Of a stretch of DNA of 64,000 bases, positions 26,254 through 35,931 are shown in pieces (within the stretch, counting starts at the first letter, position 1; every line of letters starts with the position of its first letter). The translations under genes and the position numbers were made by a program. The stretch lies in the NCBI GenBank assembly GCA_016744115.1, contig JADGEZ010000002.1, positions 72,121-136,120 on the forward strand, read 5' to 3'. This DNA comes from Sulfurimonas sp. Its GTDB lineage: Bacteria > Campylobacterota > Campylobacteria > Campylobacterales > Sulfurimonadaceae. The notes below the pieces were generated by a model. That model saw only the letters and a list, made by a program, of their open reading frames with translations, was not told the origin of the DNA and did no database searches.

Positions 26254-28671
26254 ATGAGAACAAAAAATGCATATTTTCTAAATAAAAAAAAATTTAATGA
26301 TTTTGTAAATGAAAATTCTTTTGCAAATGAAGAATCTCTTTTAATACAAGTATTTAGTTCTATTTTAGAAAAAGACAGATTAAATCAAGTCTTATCTGAT
26401 ATATTAAATACCTTACCTCAAGCTATGATTATTGGGGCTACTACTGATGGAGAGATATTAGATAATATAGTTACTACGGATAAAATCATTATAAGTATCT
26501 CATCTTTTGAACATGCAAGTTTAAGTGTTTCAAGCTTAGAACATAGTGGGGATAGTTTTACATGTGGAATAAACTTAGCAAAAAAATTGCTTCAAGAAAA
26601 TACAAAAGTGTTATTTTTATTTACAGATGGTTTAAATACTAATGGAGAAATTTTCTTAAATGGTATTAAAAGTGTTTCGGGAGATGTGGCTATTGCAGGT
26701 GGTCTTGCTGGTGATGGAGCCAACTTTACCTCCACCTATGTATTTTCTAATGATGGCATAATTTCTAGTGGAGCTGTTGGTATTTCTGTAAATGCTGATA
26801 AGCTAAATATTAGTACCACTTATAGTTTTAATTGGCAAGAGATAGGAAAAATACTCAAAATAACAAAAGCTAAAGACAATAGAGTTTATGAGATAGATAG
26901 TATTTCTGCTGTAGATGTATATCAAAAATACTTAGGAGCAAATATAGCAAACTCATTACCTGCTGTTGGAATGGAGTTTCCTCTTATTATAAACAGAAAC
27001 GGGATGAAAATAGCTCGAGCCGTTTTAGGCAAAGAGAGTGATGGTTCTTTGGTTTTTGCTGGAAACTTACATGAGGGTGATGAAGTACAATTTGGTTATG
27101 GAAATGCTGGGATGATTTTAAGTGAAGCTTTAAATGTTAAAGAACAAATTGATATGCCCTGTGTTGAATCTATTTTTGTTTATTCTTGTATGGCTAGAAG
27201 ACGATTTTTAGATGAAGCTATTGCAATAGAATTAACTCCTTTAGCACATTTAGCCCCAACTGTTGGATTTTTTACCTATGGTGAATTTTTTAAACAAGAA
27301 AATTGTGAGCTTTTAAATCAAACTATGACAGTTCTTTCAATGAGTGAAACTGATACTCAAAGTACATATAAGTTTCAAGACAAATCACCACAAAATGAGA
27401 TAGTTGAATCAAGCACTACTCATAGGGCACTTTCGCATTTAATCAAAGAAACATCTCATGAATTAGAAGAAACCAATGCAAATTTAGAAAAAATAGTTGA
27501 GCAAAAAACTCAAGCTCTTTGTCAAAAAATAAAAGAGCTAGAAAGAGTATCAGCTGTTAAGTCAGAATTTTTAGCTGGCATGAGTCATGAGATACGAACC
27601 CCATTAAATGCTATGCTTGGTTTTGTGGATATTTTAAAAGCCTCTGAAGAAAATAAGGAGAAACTAAAACGATTCTCTATCATCAAAAATTCAGGAACTA
27701 CACTTTTAAGGATTATCAATGATATTTTAGACTTTTCAAAAATAGAAAGTGCTAAGATGCTTTTAGAAAGAAGGAAATTTCTTACGAAAGAGCCCTTTGC
27801 AGATGTATCTAAACTTTTTAATGAAAAGGCTAAAGAGGAGGGTATTAAACTAAAAATATCTTATTCAAGGGAGTTGCCTAAGTACTTCGTAGGTGATATT
27901 GTTAGAATCAAGCAAGTTGTTGCAAACTTTTTAAATAATGCTATTAAATTTACACCTCAGGGTGGAAAAATAAATCTAGTGTTAAACTTTGATACTTTAA
28001 AAAAAGAGTTAAAACTAAGTGTTCATGATACTGGTGTCGGAATAGATAAGAAAAATTTACAAAAAATATTTGAGGCATTCACTCAAGAAGATAGTTCAAC
28101 AACAAGAAAGTTTGGTGGAACTGGTCTAGGACTTTCAATATCAAAAGCTTTAATTAAGTCAATGGAAGGTTATATAACTGTTACAAGTGTTCTAGGAGAA
28201 GGAAGTACATTCTCATTTATTCTTCCTACTTTAAAATCTAATACTCCTGAGACCAAGTCTGCAATTAGTCTTGCAAAGATAGATTTAGACAAATCACTTC
28301 AAGGTCAAATTTTACTAGTTGAAGACAATAAAACAAATCAGTTACTAATGAATATACTCCTTGGAAATATTGACTTAGATGTAGATATGGCTGAAAATGG
28401 TATAGAAGCGGTAGAGATGTTTAAAAAGAAAAAATATGACTTGATTTTAATGGATGAAAATATGCCTAAAATGAATGGTATAGAAGCTACAAAAATCATT
28501 CTTCAACTTGAAAAAGAAAATGGAGTTAAACACACACCCATTGTCGCACTCACCGCAAATGCACTAGCAACAGATAGAGCAAGATTTTTAAATGCTGGTA
28601 TGGATGAATTTATCACTAAACCAATTGAGCATGAACTATTTATACGAATTTTACACTCTTTTCTTCTATAG
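26254..28671 (+). CDS. FIST-domain hybrid sensor histidine kinase
   Basis: 805 residues, soluble. A FIST N domain (~30-210, with GATTDGEI and FLFTDGLNTNGE) and a FIST C domain (~215-360, with SCMARRRFLD and GFFTYGEF) form a sensor thought to bind small ligands such as amino acids. A coiled coil at ~395-435 leads to HisKA (H445 in MSHEIRTPLNAML). An ATPase domain follows (FLNNAIKFTPQGG, DTGVGID, FGGTGLGLSISKAL), then a C-terminal receiver with D734 (LILMDENMPKMNG). The downstream phosphorelay target is not identifiable. It is the last plus-strand gene before convergent mutS2, with its stop codon two bases from the mutS2 stop. Confidence 0.9.
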   Translation: MRTKNAYFLNKKKFNDFVNENSFANEESLLIQVFSSILEKDRLNQVLSDILNTLPQAMIIGATTDGEILDNIVTTDKIIISISSFEHASLSVSSLEHSGDSFTCGINLAKKLLQENTKVLFLFTDGLNTNGEIFLNGIKSVSGDVAIAGGLAGDGANFTSTYVFSNDGIISSGAVGISVNADKLNISTTYSFNWQEIGKILKITKAKDNRVYEIDSISAVDVYQKYLGANIANSLPAVGMEFPLIINRNGMKIARAVLGKESDGSLVFAGNLHEGDEVQFGYGNAGMILSEALNVKEQIDMPCVESIFVYSCMARRRFLDEAIAIELTPLAHLAPTVGFFTYGEFFKQENCELLNQTMTVLSMSETDTQSTYKFQDKSPQNEIVESSTTHRALSHLIKETSHELEETNANLEKIVEQKTQALCQKIKELERVSAVKSEFLAGMSHEIRTPLNAMLGFVDILKASEENKEKLKRFSIIKNSGTTLLRIINDILDFSKIESAKMLLERRKFLTKEPFADVSKLFNEKAKEEGIKLKISYSRELPKYFVGDIVRIKQVVANFLNNAIKFTPQGGKINLVLNFDTLKKELKLSVHDTGVGIDKKNLQKIFEAFTQEDSSTTRKFGGTGLGLSISKALIKSMEGYITVTSVLGEGSTFSFILPTLKSNTPETKSAISLAKIDLDKSLQGQILLVEDNKTNQLLMNILLGNIDLDVDMAENGIEAVEMFKKKKYDLILMDENMPKMNGIEATKIILQLEKENGVKHTPIVALTANALATDRARFLNAGMDEFITKPIEHELFIRILHSFLL

Positions 28672-28672
28672 C

Positions 28673-30895
28673 TTATAAAAAAACTATTTTAGCTCCAAAA
28701 CCACCAAGATGTTGAGGGGCATCATCAAATTTTTTTACTCTTGGGTGAGCGATAAGAAAGTTTTTAACTGCAAAGGAGAGTTTTCCTGTTCCTATTCCAT
28801 GGTAAATAATTACTTCATCCCAGCCATTTATAAGTGCGTCTGATAAAAATTTATCTAAGACTTCACAAGCTTCATCTGCTCTCATTCCATGTAAATCACA
28901 TTTAAGACCTGCGCGTTTTTCAACACTTAGTTTTATTTGTGTATTTGTTTTAGATTTGATTATTTGAGAATGTTTTAGATGTGAGGTTTTTACACGGACA
29001 CGCATCCCCTCTATCTCGATTGTAGCATCTGTTTTCTCACGCATAGAGATGATAGTCCCTTTTTTTGAGTGATATTTAACCACATCACCAACAGTGAAAA
29101 CAGTGTTTTTAAGTTCTTTGTCTTTTTTCTCACTTGGTAATTTTTTATTTGCCTTATTCATTGCCCTGTGAATAGCTGAGGAATCACTAGCTTTTGCAGC
29201 TGTTTTAGCTTCACTAATGGCTACTTCATAACTTCTTTTAAGAGCGTATCTTTGTTCATTAAAATCTTGAGTAAGTTTTTCTTGTTTATCTTTAATAAGA
29301 AGTTCTTCTAGGCGTAATTTTTCAAGTTTTTCATCTACTTTTTTATGCTTTTGTTTGAGTTCTCTCTCAAGCTGTGAACCTCGTTCAATGAGAAGGTTTA
29401 ACTTTTGAGCATTATCACCATAAACTAATTTTGCTTCTTGAACTATTTTATGAGAGATTCCATATCTGCTTGCTGTTTCAAAGGCATAACTTTTACCGAT
29501 AATTCCCTGCATAAACTCATAAGTAGGTTTACGAGCCTCTTCATCATAAATAGCAGCCATAAGCTCAACATCTTCGCGATCAGCCATTAAAGCAGCAAGG
29601 CGTTTATGATGCGTTGTTACTACTACCTTTTGCCCTCTTAAAATTAAATCATCTAGTATCACTTTAAAGAGTGCGGCGGCTTCATCACTATCTGTTCCTA
29701 ACTCTATCTCATCAACACCTACAAGAGCGGATTTATGCTCAAATATATGAGAAAATTCCTGCATTCTTCCAGCAAAAGTTGAAATATCATTTTTGACATT
29801 TTGTGGATCATCTATAATGGCAAGAACGCTTTTAAAAGATCCGATATGTGATTTAGTTTCGTTTAAAGCCATTGGAATAATATATTTAGCCATAAAACAC
29901 GATGCTAAGATAGACTTTAGCAACATAGTCTTACCACCAGCATTGACACCTGTTATCATTAAAATATTTTTTGAAAAATCTACATTTATTGGTTTTGCTT
30001 TATGCAGTGCTGGATGGATAAAAGAATCTAAAATAATTTTAGAATCATTTTTAGACTTTAAAAGTACCAGCCCTTTAGATTTTGCAAATAACACTCTTGC
30101 TTGATAGTTGTCAAACTTATCAAACTCTTTATCTATAAAGTTGATAAAGGGCTGTATTTCTGAGAGTTTGGAAGAAAAAATTTTTGCATAAGTATAAAAA
30201 ATTGTTTCTCTCTCTTGCTCAATATAACGAATTTTTTCTTTAGCTTTTAAAATAGAATCAGGAGATACATAAAAAAAACCACCCGTACTACGAGCAACTA
30301 CCGCACCTTTAATTACATGATTAAATCCACCACGCACTAGCAAACAATCTTCATTATTTACTAGATGTATTTGAGTATCAACAAGATAGCCTGTAAGTTT
30401 AGAACTTGACATCATTCGTCTAAGAGCTGAACTCATCTCATTTTTTATCTCACGGATTCTCTGCCCTAGACCAAAAAGAGATTCATCTAAGTTTTCTTCA
30501 AATTTACCATCTTTAGTAAAATACTTTTCAACTTCGAGAAAGCTCTCGTCTATAATAAACTTAGACATCCATTCACCAATGATACCATCAAGGGAACGAT
30601 TTTTAAAGTATCTAAAGTAGCGGACAACTTTTACTATCTCAAAAATTTGTTCAAAATTCAAAACACCATGCTTTTTTAAATGTGCTTTAATCTCAAAAAA
30701 ATCTCTAACCTTAGGAGGGCTTTTAAATTCTAGCTTATCAAGTGCTTTTATGTATTTGAAATGTAGCTCTTGATCTCCTTGCATAAATAAAGAAGATTCT
30801 CGTGAGAAAAAGCTAGTAAAATGTTGTATATGCTCAGATAAATCAAGCTGATTTATGAGACCTTGTATATTTTTCTGAGCATTACTTTTTTGCAT
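28673..30895 (-). CDS. mutS2: MutS2 family ATPase/endonuclease
   Basis: 740 residues. It has the MutS2 layout: an N-terminal clamp region without the MutS mismatch domain, and an ABC ATPase with Walker A GVNAGGKT (near residue 312) and a DEIELGTDSDEAAAL signature. A coiled coil of charged residues at ~500-570 follows, then a C-terminal Smr domain with DLHGMRADEA and HGIGTGKL. MutS2 proteins suppress recombination or rescue stalled ribosomes in other bacteria; Campylobacterota typically lack MutS/MutL mismatch repair. It is the last gene of a minus-strand run with minE 9 bases upstream. Confidence 0.93.
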   Translation of the reverse strand: MQKSNAQKNIQGLINQLDLSEHIQHFTSFFSRESSLFMQGDQELHFKYIKALDKLEFKSPPKVRDFFEIKAHLKKHGVLNFEQIFEIVKVVRYFRYFKNRSLDGIIGEWMSKFIIDESFLEVEKYFTKDGKFEENLDESLFGLGQRIREIKNEMSSALRRMMSSSKLTGYLVDTQIHLVNNEDCLLVRGGFNHVIKGAVVARSTGGFFYVSPDSILKAKEKIRYIEQERETIFYTYAKIFSSKLSEIQPFINFIDKEFDKFDNYQARVLFAKSKGLVLLKSKNDSKIILDSFIHPALHKAKPINVDFSKNILMITGVNAGGKTMLLKSILASCFMAKYIIPMALNETKSHIGSFKSVLAIIDDPQNVKNDISTFAGRMQEFSHIFEHKSALVGVDEIELGTDSDEAAALFKVILDDLILRGQKVVVTTHHKRLAALMADREDVELMAAIYDEEARKPTYEFMQGIIGKSYAFETASRYGISHKIVQEAKLVYGDNAQKLNLLIERGSQLERELKQKHKKVDEKLEKLRLEELLIKDKQEKLTQDFNEQRYALKRSYEVAISEAKTAAKASDSSAIHRAMNKANKKLPSEKKDKELKNTVFTVGDVVKYHSKKGTIISMREKTDATIEIEGMRVRVKTSHLKHSQIIKSKTNTQIKLSVEKRAGLKCDLHGMRADEACEVLDKFLSDALINGWDEVIIYHGIGTGKLSFAVKNFLIAHPRVKKFDDAPQHLGGFGAKIVFL

Positions 30896-30904
30896 AGAAC
30901 TCTT

Positions 30905-31144
30905 TTAACTAATCTGCTTTTTATCTAGTTCAATTTCAATAGAGAGTGCTTCATAATCTCCATCAATCTCTTTTTTAATCTCAACAGTCTTCACGCCTAA
31001 ATACTTTTGAACGACCTGCATTATTTCTATTTTCATTTCATCCATAAAAGGAAAATTTATATTATCCCTATCTGACATAATTGCAATAGTCAAACGATCC
31101 TTAGCTGATTCCGCACTTTTTCCTTCATCTATCCATGAAAACAT
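30905..31144 (-). CDS. minE: Cell division topological specificity factor MinE
   Basis: 79 residues, usual for MinE. The N-terminal segment (SAESAKDRLTIAIMSDRD) matches the MinD-interacting helix of the family, and the rest (MDEMKIEIMQVVQKYLGVKT) the dimer domain. It stimulates MinD ATPase and confines division inhibition to the poles. Its first base overlaps the last base of minD (31144), so translation is coupled. No intrinsic terminator separates it from mutS2. Confidence 0.92.
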   Translation of the reverse strand: MFSWIDEGKSAESAKDRLTIAIMSDRDNINFPFMDEMKIEIMQVVQKYLGVKTVEIKKEIDGDYEALSIEIELDKKQIS

Positions 31145-31956
31145 TATCTAAATACCCCTGAAAATTTTTTTAATAAGCCTTTTTTTATAGCTTCTATGTC
31201 ATATAAATCTACTTTTTCACCACAAAGTCGTGCTGATATACGAGAATATGCTTGACCCGACGCTGATTTAGTATTTGTTATGATAGGATTTCCTTGATTT
31301 GAGGCATCTACTACACCCTTATCCTCAGGAATTTTTCCCAATAATGGAATACTTAAAATATCTAATATATCTGAACTAGAAAGCATCCCTCCATTTTGTA
31401 CCATAGCAGGATTTATACGATTAATTATAAGATACTTCCTAACTTCCTTACCATCTTTAACTCTTTGTGATTTAGAATCAAGAATACCAATTGCACGATC
31501 TGCATCACGGATAGAAGAAACTTCAGGATTTACTACAATAATAGCCTCATCAGCAAATTCAACTGTATGTTCATAACCACCCTCTATTCCAGCAGGAGCA
31601 TCAAGGATTACATAATCATATTCTTCTTTTAGATCAGCGATAAGTTTTTTTACTTTCTCTGATTCTAAGACTGATTTATCTTTTGTTTGTGACGCCGCTA
31701 AGAAGTGAAGGTTATCACTTCTCTTACTTTTAATAACTGCTTGTTTTAGGCTAACCTCTTCATCCATAACTTGGACAATATCAAAAACAACACGATTTTC
31801 TAAGCCCAAGACCATATCAAGGTTTCTTTGTCCTATGTCAAAGTCAACTACAATGATTTTTTGTTTCTTTAGTGCCATACCTAGACCAATGTTTGCGGTA
31901 GTAGTTGTTTTTCCTACTCCACCTTTTCCACTTATAACTGCTATCACTATACCCAA
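31144..31956 (-). CDS. minD: Septum site-determining ATPase MinD
   Basis: 270 residues. Deviant Walker A GKGGVGKTTTTANIG at residues ~10-24, Walker A' VVDFDIGQRNLDMVLGLENR-type sequence at ~38-57, and Walker B YVILDAPAGIE. The C-terminal KKGLLKKFSGVF is an amphipathic helix that anchors MinD to the inner membrane. It recruits MinC and is released by MinE. It overlaps minC by 10 bases and abuts minE, giving a minC-minD-minE operon. Confidence 0.96.
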   Translation of the reverse strand: MGIVIAVISGKGGVGKTTTTANIGLGMALKKQKIIVVDFDIGQRNLDMVLGLENRVVFDIVQVMDEEVSLKQAVIKSKRSDNLHFLAASQTKDKSVLESEKVKKLIADLKEEYDYVILDAPAGIEGGYEHTVEFADEAIIVVNPEVSSIRDADRAIGILDSKSQRVKDGKEVRKYLIINRINPAMVQNGGMLSSSDILDILSIPLLGKIPEDKGVVDASNQGNPIITNTKSASGQAYSRISARLCGEKVDLYDIEAIKKGLLKKFSGVFR

Positions 31957-32516
31957 TTTTTCTCCTTTAATACTGGTGTTATAACTATTTCATTATTTAT
32001 GAGTTCTACACGATTAAGTCGCTCTTTTAAGTAAGAGTTATCAACTACTACATCATGAAAAACTATGTTTGCCTTAGCAGATGCTTCTATAACCATAAAG
32101 TCACCTTTACATCTAATAGAACCATTAACTATCTGCGTAATAACTAGGTTACCTTCTATGTTTATTTTTGCACCACTATTTACCTTATTTAAAAGAAGTA
32201 AGTCTCCGTTAATATTTAACTCTTGTCCACTGCGAATAAGTGAATCAAGAACTTTTAAGTTTTCTTTTACTTTTTCTTCTTTTTTTATTTGTTTTTGTAA
32301 AGTTTTTGTAGTATTTTTCTTTGGAAGTTCAAAATTTACAAGAAATTTTATCTGCTTCTTTTTTAGGTAATCTCGCATCTCCTGAGTTATAAGACCATTA
32401 AGAACGATCAAATAATTTTTAAAAAACGCATCCTTACCCTCAAAAAAAGATATAAAATCATCTTCTTTTTTGATATTTAGTTCAAATACTTTTACAGAGT
32501 ATTGTTTCGTATCCAA
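31947..32516 (-). CDS. minC: Septum site-determining protein MinC
   Basis: 189 residues, shorter than E. coli MinC (231). The N-terminal domain (VKVFELNIKKEDDFISFFEG onward to ~70) would act on FtsZ, and the C-terminal domain is a right-handed beta-helix (GQELNINGDLLLLNKVNSGA, then IEGNLVITQIVNGSIRCKG) that binds MinD. The GNLVI...NGSIRCKGD pattern of alternating strands is typical. First gene of minCDE; the 72-base gap upstream may hold its promoter. Confidence 0.87.
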   Translation of the reverse strand: MDTKQYSVKVFELNIKKEDDFISFFEGKDAFFKNYLIVLNGLITQEMRDYLKKKQIKFLVNFELPKKNTTKTLQKQIKKEEKVKENLKVLDSLIRSGQELNINGDLLLLNKVNSGAKINIEGNLVITQIVNGSIRCKGDFMVIEASAKANIVFHDVVVDNSYLKERLNRVELINNEIVITPVLKEKNWV

Positions 32517-32588
32517 AATATTCCTTCATCCAATGAATAAGGGAAGTATATCTCTTATGATATTAATAAGTAATTAAGTATAACTTAT

Positions 32589-32918
32589 TTATTCGCATTG
32601 GGACACGCTAATCATTTGACCATAATTAGGAGTATTTTCTTTGCCTATAAAGGTATAAGTGCCTGTGCTTAGCGTATAGTTTGTTGCATTAACCTCTACT
32701 CCATTACAAATAACGGTTTTATTTTGATGAAATTTCATAGCCGTGTCTAAGGTTTTTTGATTATTTAATTTATTGTACTCATTAAACATTACGGCGATAC
32801 TTAGTATTGATAAGATGATTGTAATGACCCACCATTTTTGTGTATGGTTTAAGTCTGTAAAATAATTAAGTGCTAAAAAGAAAAGCCCTATAACTACTAT
32901 TCCTAAAATATATGTCAT
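32589..32918 (-). CDS. Small membrane protein, function unknown
   Basis: 109 residues. Two hydrophobic helices at ~3-19 and ~30-45 are followed by a soluble ~60-residue tail with two cysteines (VICNGVEV and the C-terminal SVSQCE) that could form a disulfide if periplasmic. Its start overlaps the murC stop by four bases, so the two are coupled. I recall a small integral membrane protein between murC and mutS2 in C. jejuni (Cj1053c), which supports it being a conserved gene. No function is known to me. Confidence 0.75.
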   Translation of the reverse strand: MTYILGIVVIGLFFLALNYFTDLNHTQKWWVITIILSILSIAVMFNEYNKLNNQKTLDTAMKFHQNKTVICNGVEVNATNYTLSTGTYTFIGKENTPNYGQMISVSQCE

Positions 32919-34231
32919 GAAGCAGTTCCTCTAATTTGATAAGTTATATCTCCAGCACCAAAACCGATAATAAGACCTTTTTCTAAAGTTTCTAATGTTT
33001 TCTCATCTTTTATTACCGTAATGGTATTGTTAGCACGTGTAATTTTATCTGCCATTGTAAGCTTATACCGCTTAAATTTTTCTTCAAAATCTATATCTCT
33101 AGGAGCTTCACCAGCAGCCCATACAGGTAAAATAATAAGCTCCCCTACCCCATCAAAACACTTGATAAACTCATCAAGATTGTCTATAGTGCGAGAGTAT
33201 TTATGTGGTTGCCAAATTGCAGTAATTTTGTCAAAACCCTTGAGGGCAGCGTATTCTTTTACTGATTCAAAAGTAGCTTTTATCTCCGTTGGATGATGTC
33301 CATAATCATCTATAATCACTCTATCCTCTTTTGAATCAATAATATCAAAGCGTTTTTTAATCCCTTTAAAGCTTAAAAGATTTGTACGAATTTCTTCTAT
33401 ATTCATAGATTCACTTGCTGCGAGTATTGCTAATGAAGCATCAAGAGCTATATGTTTACCAAAACCCCAAACATCAAAAGAACCTAAATTACGGAGTGTA
33501 AACCTTGTATATGGTTCATTATTGATAAGTATATACTCTATATCATTTATCTCTTTACTAGGATAAAGCCATTTTGCATCAATCTCATCTTTTAAAGTAC
33601 TAAGAAATTGATCCTCAGCATTTAAAACTCTGCATGATGCGGAGTTTATAAATTTTCTATATGAATCATAAAAAAGTTTATAGTTATGATCATAGTATTC
33701 CATGTGTTCAGGTTCAGCATTGATAACTATAGCACAATGAGGATTTGAGTTTAAGAAACTTCCATCACTCTCGTCTGCTTCAAAAAGCATGGTATCAGTA
33801 TTTGCGTCATATCTTACATTTGATCCAAAGGCTTTTGATTCCGCACCAATGATAGCCGACCCATCCATAATGGCTGTTAAAATTGCAGTCGTAGTACTTT
33901 TTCCGTGTGCTCCTGCTACAGCATATACTTTTCTATCTGCTAAGATAAGGGGCAAGGCTTCACGACGGGCAAGGACTTCAATACCTCGAGCTTTTGCCTT
34001 AAGAACTTCTGGATTATCAGGGCGTATGATAGCGGAGTGAACTATTAAGTCTTGATTGTTAATAGCCTTAGGAGAATGTGGAATTGTTACTTGTATGCCT
34101 AAATCTTGTAGCTTATTTGTTATAAGAGACTTAGAGATATCTGAACCACTTACTTCATGACCACGAAACTTCATATACTGTGCCAAACCAGAAATACCGA
34201 TACCACCAATTCCAATGAAATGTATTTTCAT
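32915..34231 (-). CDS. murC: UDP-N-acetylmuramate--L-alanine ligase MurC
   Basis: 438-residue cytosolic ligase that adds L-alanine to UDP-MurNAc, the first peptide step of peptidoglycan precursor synthesis. The N-terminal Rossmann motif HFIGIGGIGISGLAQYM, the ATP site VAGAHGKSTTTAIL near residue 108, the central FEADESDGSF and HHPTEIKATFE near 315 are diagnostic. MurC runs to ~460-490 residues in many bacteria; ~435 is usual in Campylobacterota. It starts one base before the stop codon of the 34232 gene is complete, so expression is coupled. Confidence 0.97.
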   Translation of the reverse strand: MKIHFIGIGGIGISGLAQYMKFRGHEVSGSDISKSLITNKLQDLGIQVTIPHSPKAINNQDLIVHSAIIRPDNPEVLKAKARGIEVLARREALPLILADRKVYAVAGAHGKSTTTAILTAIMDGSAIIGAESKAFGSNVRYDANTDTMLFEADESDGSFLNSNPHCAIVINAEPEHMEYYDHNYKLFYDSYRKFINSASCRVLNAEDQFLSTLKDEIDAKWLYPSKEINDIEYILINNEPYTRFTLRNLGSFDVWGFGKHIALDASLAILAASESMNIEEIRTNLLSFKGIKKRFDIIDSKEDRVIIDDYGHHPTEIKATFESVKEYAALKGFDKITAIWQPHKYSRTIDNLDEFIKCFDGVGELIILPVWAAGEAPRDIDFEEKFKRYKLTMADKITRANNTITVIKDEKTLETLEKGLIIGFGAGDITYQIRGTAS

Positions 34232-34741
34232 TTATTTCTCCGTATGCATTTTTGTAATATTAAGCAATTCTTGTACCTTATTTGTAAAACATGAAATATA
34301 AAAAGTTTTATTTTTTTGAGTTTCTTCAATATCCGCATATTTACTCATAAAATCATCTAAAGATATACAGTTTTGTGAAGCTAATTTATGATAGCTAAGA
34401 GCTAGACTAAAGTTTTCATCTTTAGTAATTCCTCCAAGAACTTCAAACAAGGCACTTGCGTCTTTGTAAGCTTTTGCGTGATAATGTTCCATTGCGTATT
34501 CGTACAAGGCACGAAGCGTTGCAAAATCTTGAACCCTATCCATCTCTAAGGATTTACATGATTCAAGAGTATTTGTTAGATTTTCTAAGGCTAAGTCTAA
34601 GATATTTGCATAAAATCCACTTACTGTATCTTCATCAAATATTTCTAATGCTTCTTCTTGTAAAATATACATAGAAGCTATATCAGAATTTTCTTGTGCT
34701 TTTAGAACCTTTGCTTTTAGCTCTTTAACTTTATTGCTCAC
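34232..34741 (-). CDS. Helical protein of unknown function between dapC and murC
   Basis: 169 residues, predicted soluble and helical with no signal peptide. Paired helices (LYEYAMEHYHAKAYKDASALFEVLGG, cut here only as a description of residues ~90-115) hint at TPR-like packing, but no clear repeat can be defined. It overlaps dapC by 11 bases upstream and abuts murC downstream, so it is part of a cell-wall precursor operon. I do not recognise the family. Confidence 0.7.
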   Translation of the reverse strand: MSNKVKELKAKVLKAQENSDIASMYILQEEALEIFDEDTVSGFYANILDLALENLTNTLESCKSLEMDRVQDFATLRALYEYAMEHYHAKAYKDASALFEVLGGITKDENFSLALSYHKLASQNCISLDDFMSKYADIEETQKNKTFYISCFTNKVQELLNITKMHTEK

Positions 34742-35873
34742 TTAGACATTCCTTTATTCTATTTAATGCATCTCTTGTTTTGTGTTCATTTTCTACTAAG
34801 GCTATTCTTATATAACCTTTCCCTGGGTTAATTCCCTCTGCATTATTTCTTGCTAAAAATTCACCTGGTAAGACTTTTACATTATATTTTTTATAAAGTT
34901 TAGAAGTAAACTCAAGAGCATTATCAACTTTAAACCAGATATAAAAAGTAGCTTCTGGAATTTCAAGACCTAATATCTCTTGAACTAGTTCAAAATTTCT
35001 CTTATATATTTTTCTCGAAGTTTCTACATGAGCTTCATCAAGCCAAGCTGCAGCGGCAGCTGATTGCAATGGCAAGGGAGATGCACACCCAACATAAGTT
35101 CTGTACTTAAGATACTCTTTTAATATCTCTGCGTCACCTGCGATGAAACCATTTCTAAGTCCTGGAGCACAAGAGCGTTTTGATATAGAGTTAATAACAA
35201 GTATATTTTTAAAAGTAGTGTTGCCTACAAATAGAGATGCTTCTAATAACGAAGGACTAGGCTTATTTGTATAAATCTCACTATAGCATTCATCGTTTAG
35301 TAAAACAAAGTTATATTTTAAACTAAGAGATACCCATTGTGAGAGTTCTTCAATTGTCAAAACTGACGCTGTTGGATTGTTAGGAAAGTTTAAAATAACT
35401 AAATCGCATAAGGCTAATTCTTCTTCATTTATTATAGGTTTGAAGTTATTTTTTTCATCTAAATTTAAATGAATTATTTTAGAACGAGTTGCAATCGCTG
35501 CACCCTCATAAATCTGATAAAAAGGATTTGTAAATGCCATTACTGGATTTTTTACATCAAATAGTAGAAATTGAGGGAAATTAAAAAGTACCTCTCTTGT
35601 TCCAAATGTTGGAATAATTTGCTCATTGGAGAGTTGTGTGTTAAACCTACGCTTAAAAAAAACTCTTTGTGCATCTCGTAAGCTTGTTTCACCAGAAGTT
35701 TTGGGGTACTTTTTGAGTAAGTTTGTGTTGTTAATTAATGAATCTTGGATAAACTGAGGTGTTTGAAACTGTGGTTCACCAATCGTTAAAACGCAAGATT
35801 CAAGTTTAGGATTTGGTATAATGTTTTGGAGCAAATTGTTTAGTTTTTCAAATGGATATGGTTCAAAAGTCAT
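34731..35873 (-). CDS. dapC: Succinyldiaminopimelate transaminase (DapC type)
   Basis: 380-residue PLP-dependent class I aminotransferase. It converts N-succinyl-L-2-amino-6-ketopimelate to N-succinyl-LL-diaminopimelate in lysine and peptidoglycan precursor synthesis. The PLP lysine is in INSISKRSCAPGLRNGF, with NFPNNPTAS and the phosphate-binding NDECYSEIY upstream and a C-terminal substrate arginine in YIRIALVENE. The SKRS-PGLR-F pattern is characteristic of this subfamily. The context beside murC supports a cell-wall role. LL-DAP aminotransferase or another class I enzyme remains possible. Confidence 0.85.
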   Translation of the reverse strand: MTFEPYPFEKLNNLLQNIIPNPKLESCVLTIGEPQFQTPQFIQDSLINNTNLLKKYPKTSGETSLRDAQRVFFKRRFNTQLSNEQIIPTFGTREVLFNFPQFLLFDVKNPVMAFTNPFYQIYEGAAIATRSKIIHLNLDEKNNFKPIINEEELALCDLVILNFPNNPTASVLTIEELSQWVSLSLKYNFVLLNDECYSEIYTNKPSPSLLEASLFVGNTTFKNILVINSISKRSCAPGLRNGFIAGDAEILKEYLKYRTYVGCASPLPLQSAAAAAWLDEAHVETSRKIYKRNFELVQEILGLEIPEATFYIWFKVDNALEFTSKLYKKYNVKVLPGEFLARNNAEGINPGKGYIRIALVENEHKTRDALNRIKECLSEQ

Positions 35874-35931
35874 ATTTTTTCACTTTATTAAATTCTTGCA
35901 ATTATAGCAAAACTCTCTAAAAGGTAAGTTA

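Noticed and set aside
33021..33296. Open frame on the plus strand opposite murC
   Set aside because: It is the antisense shadow of a clear MurC; no ribosome site or recognisable protein pattern.
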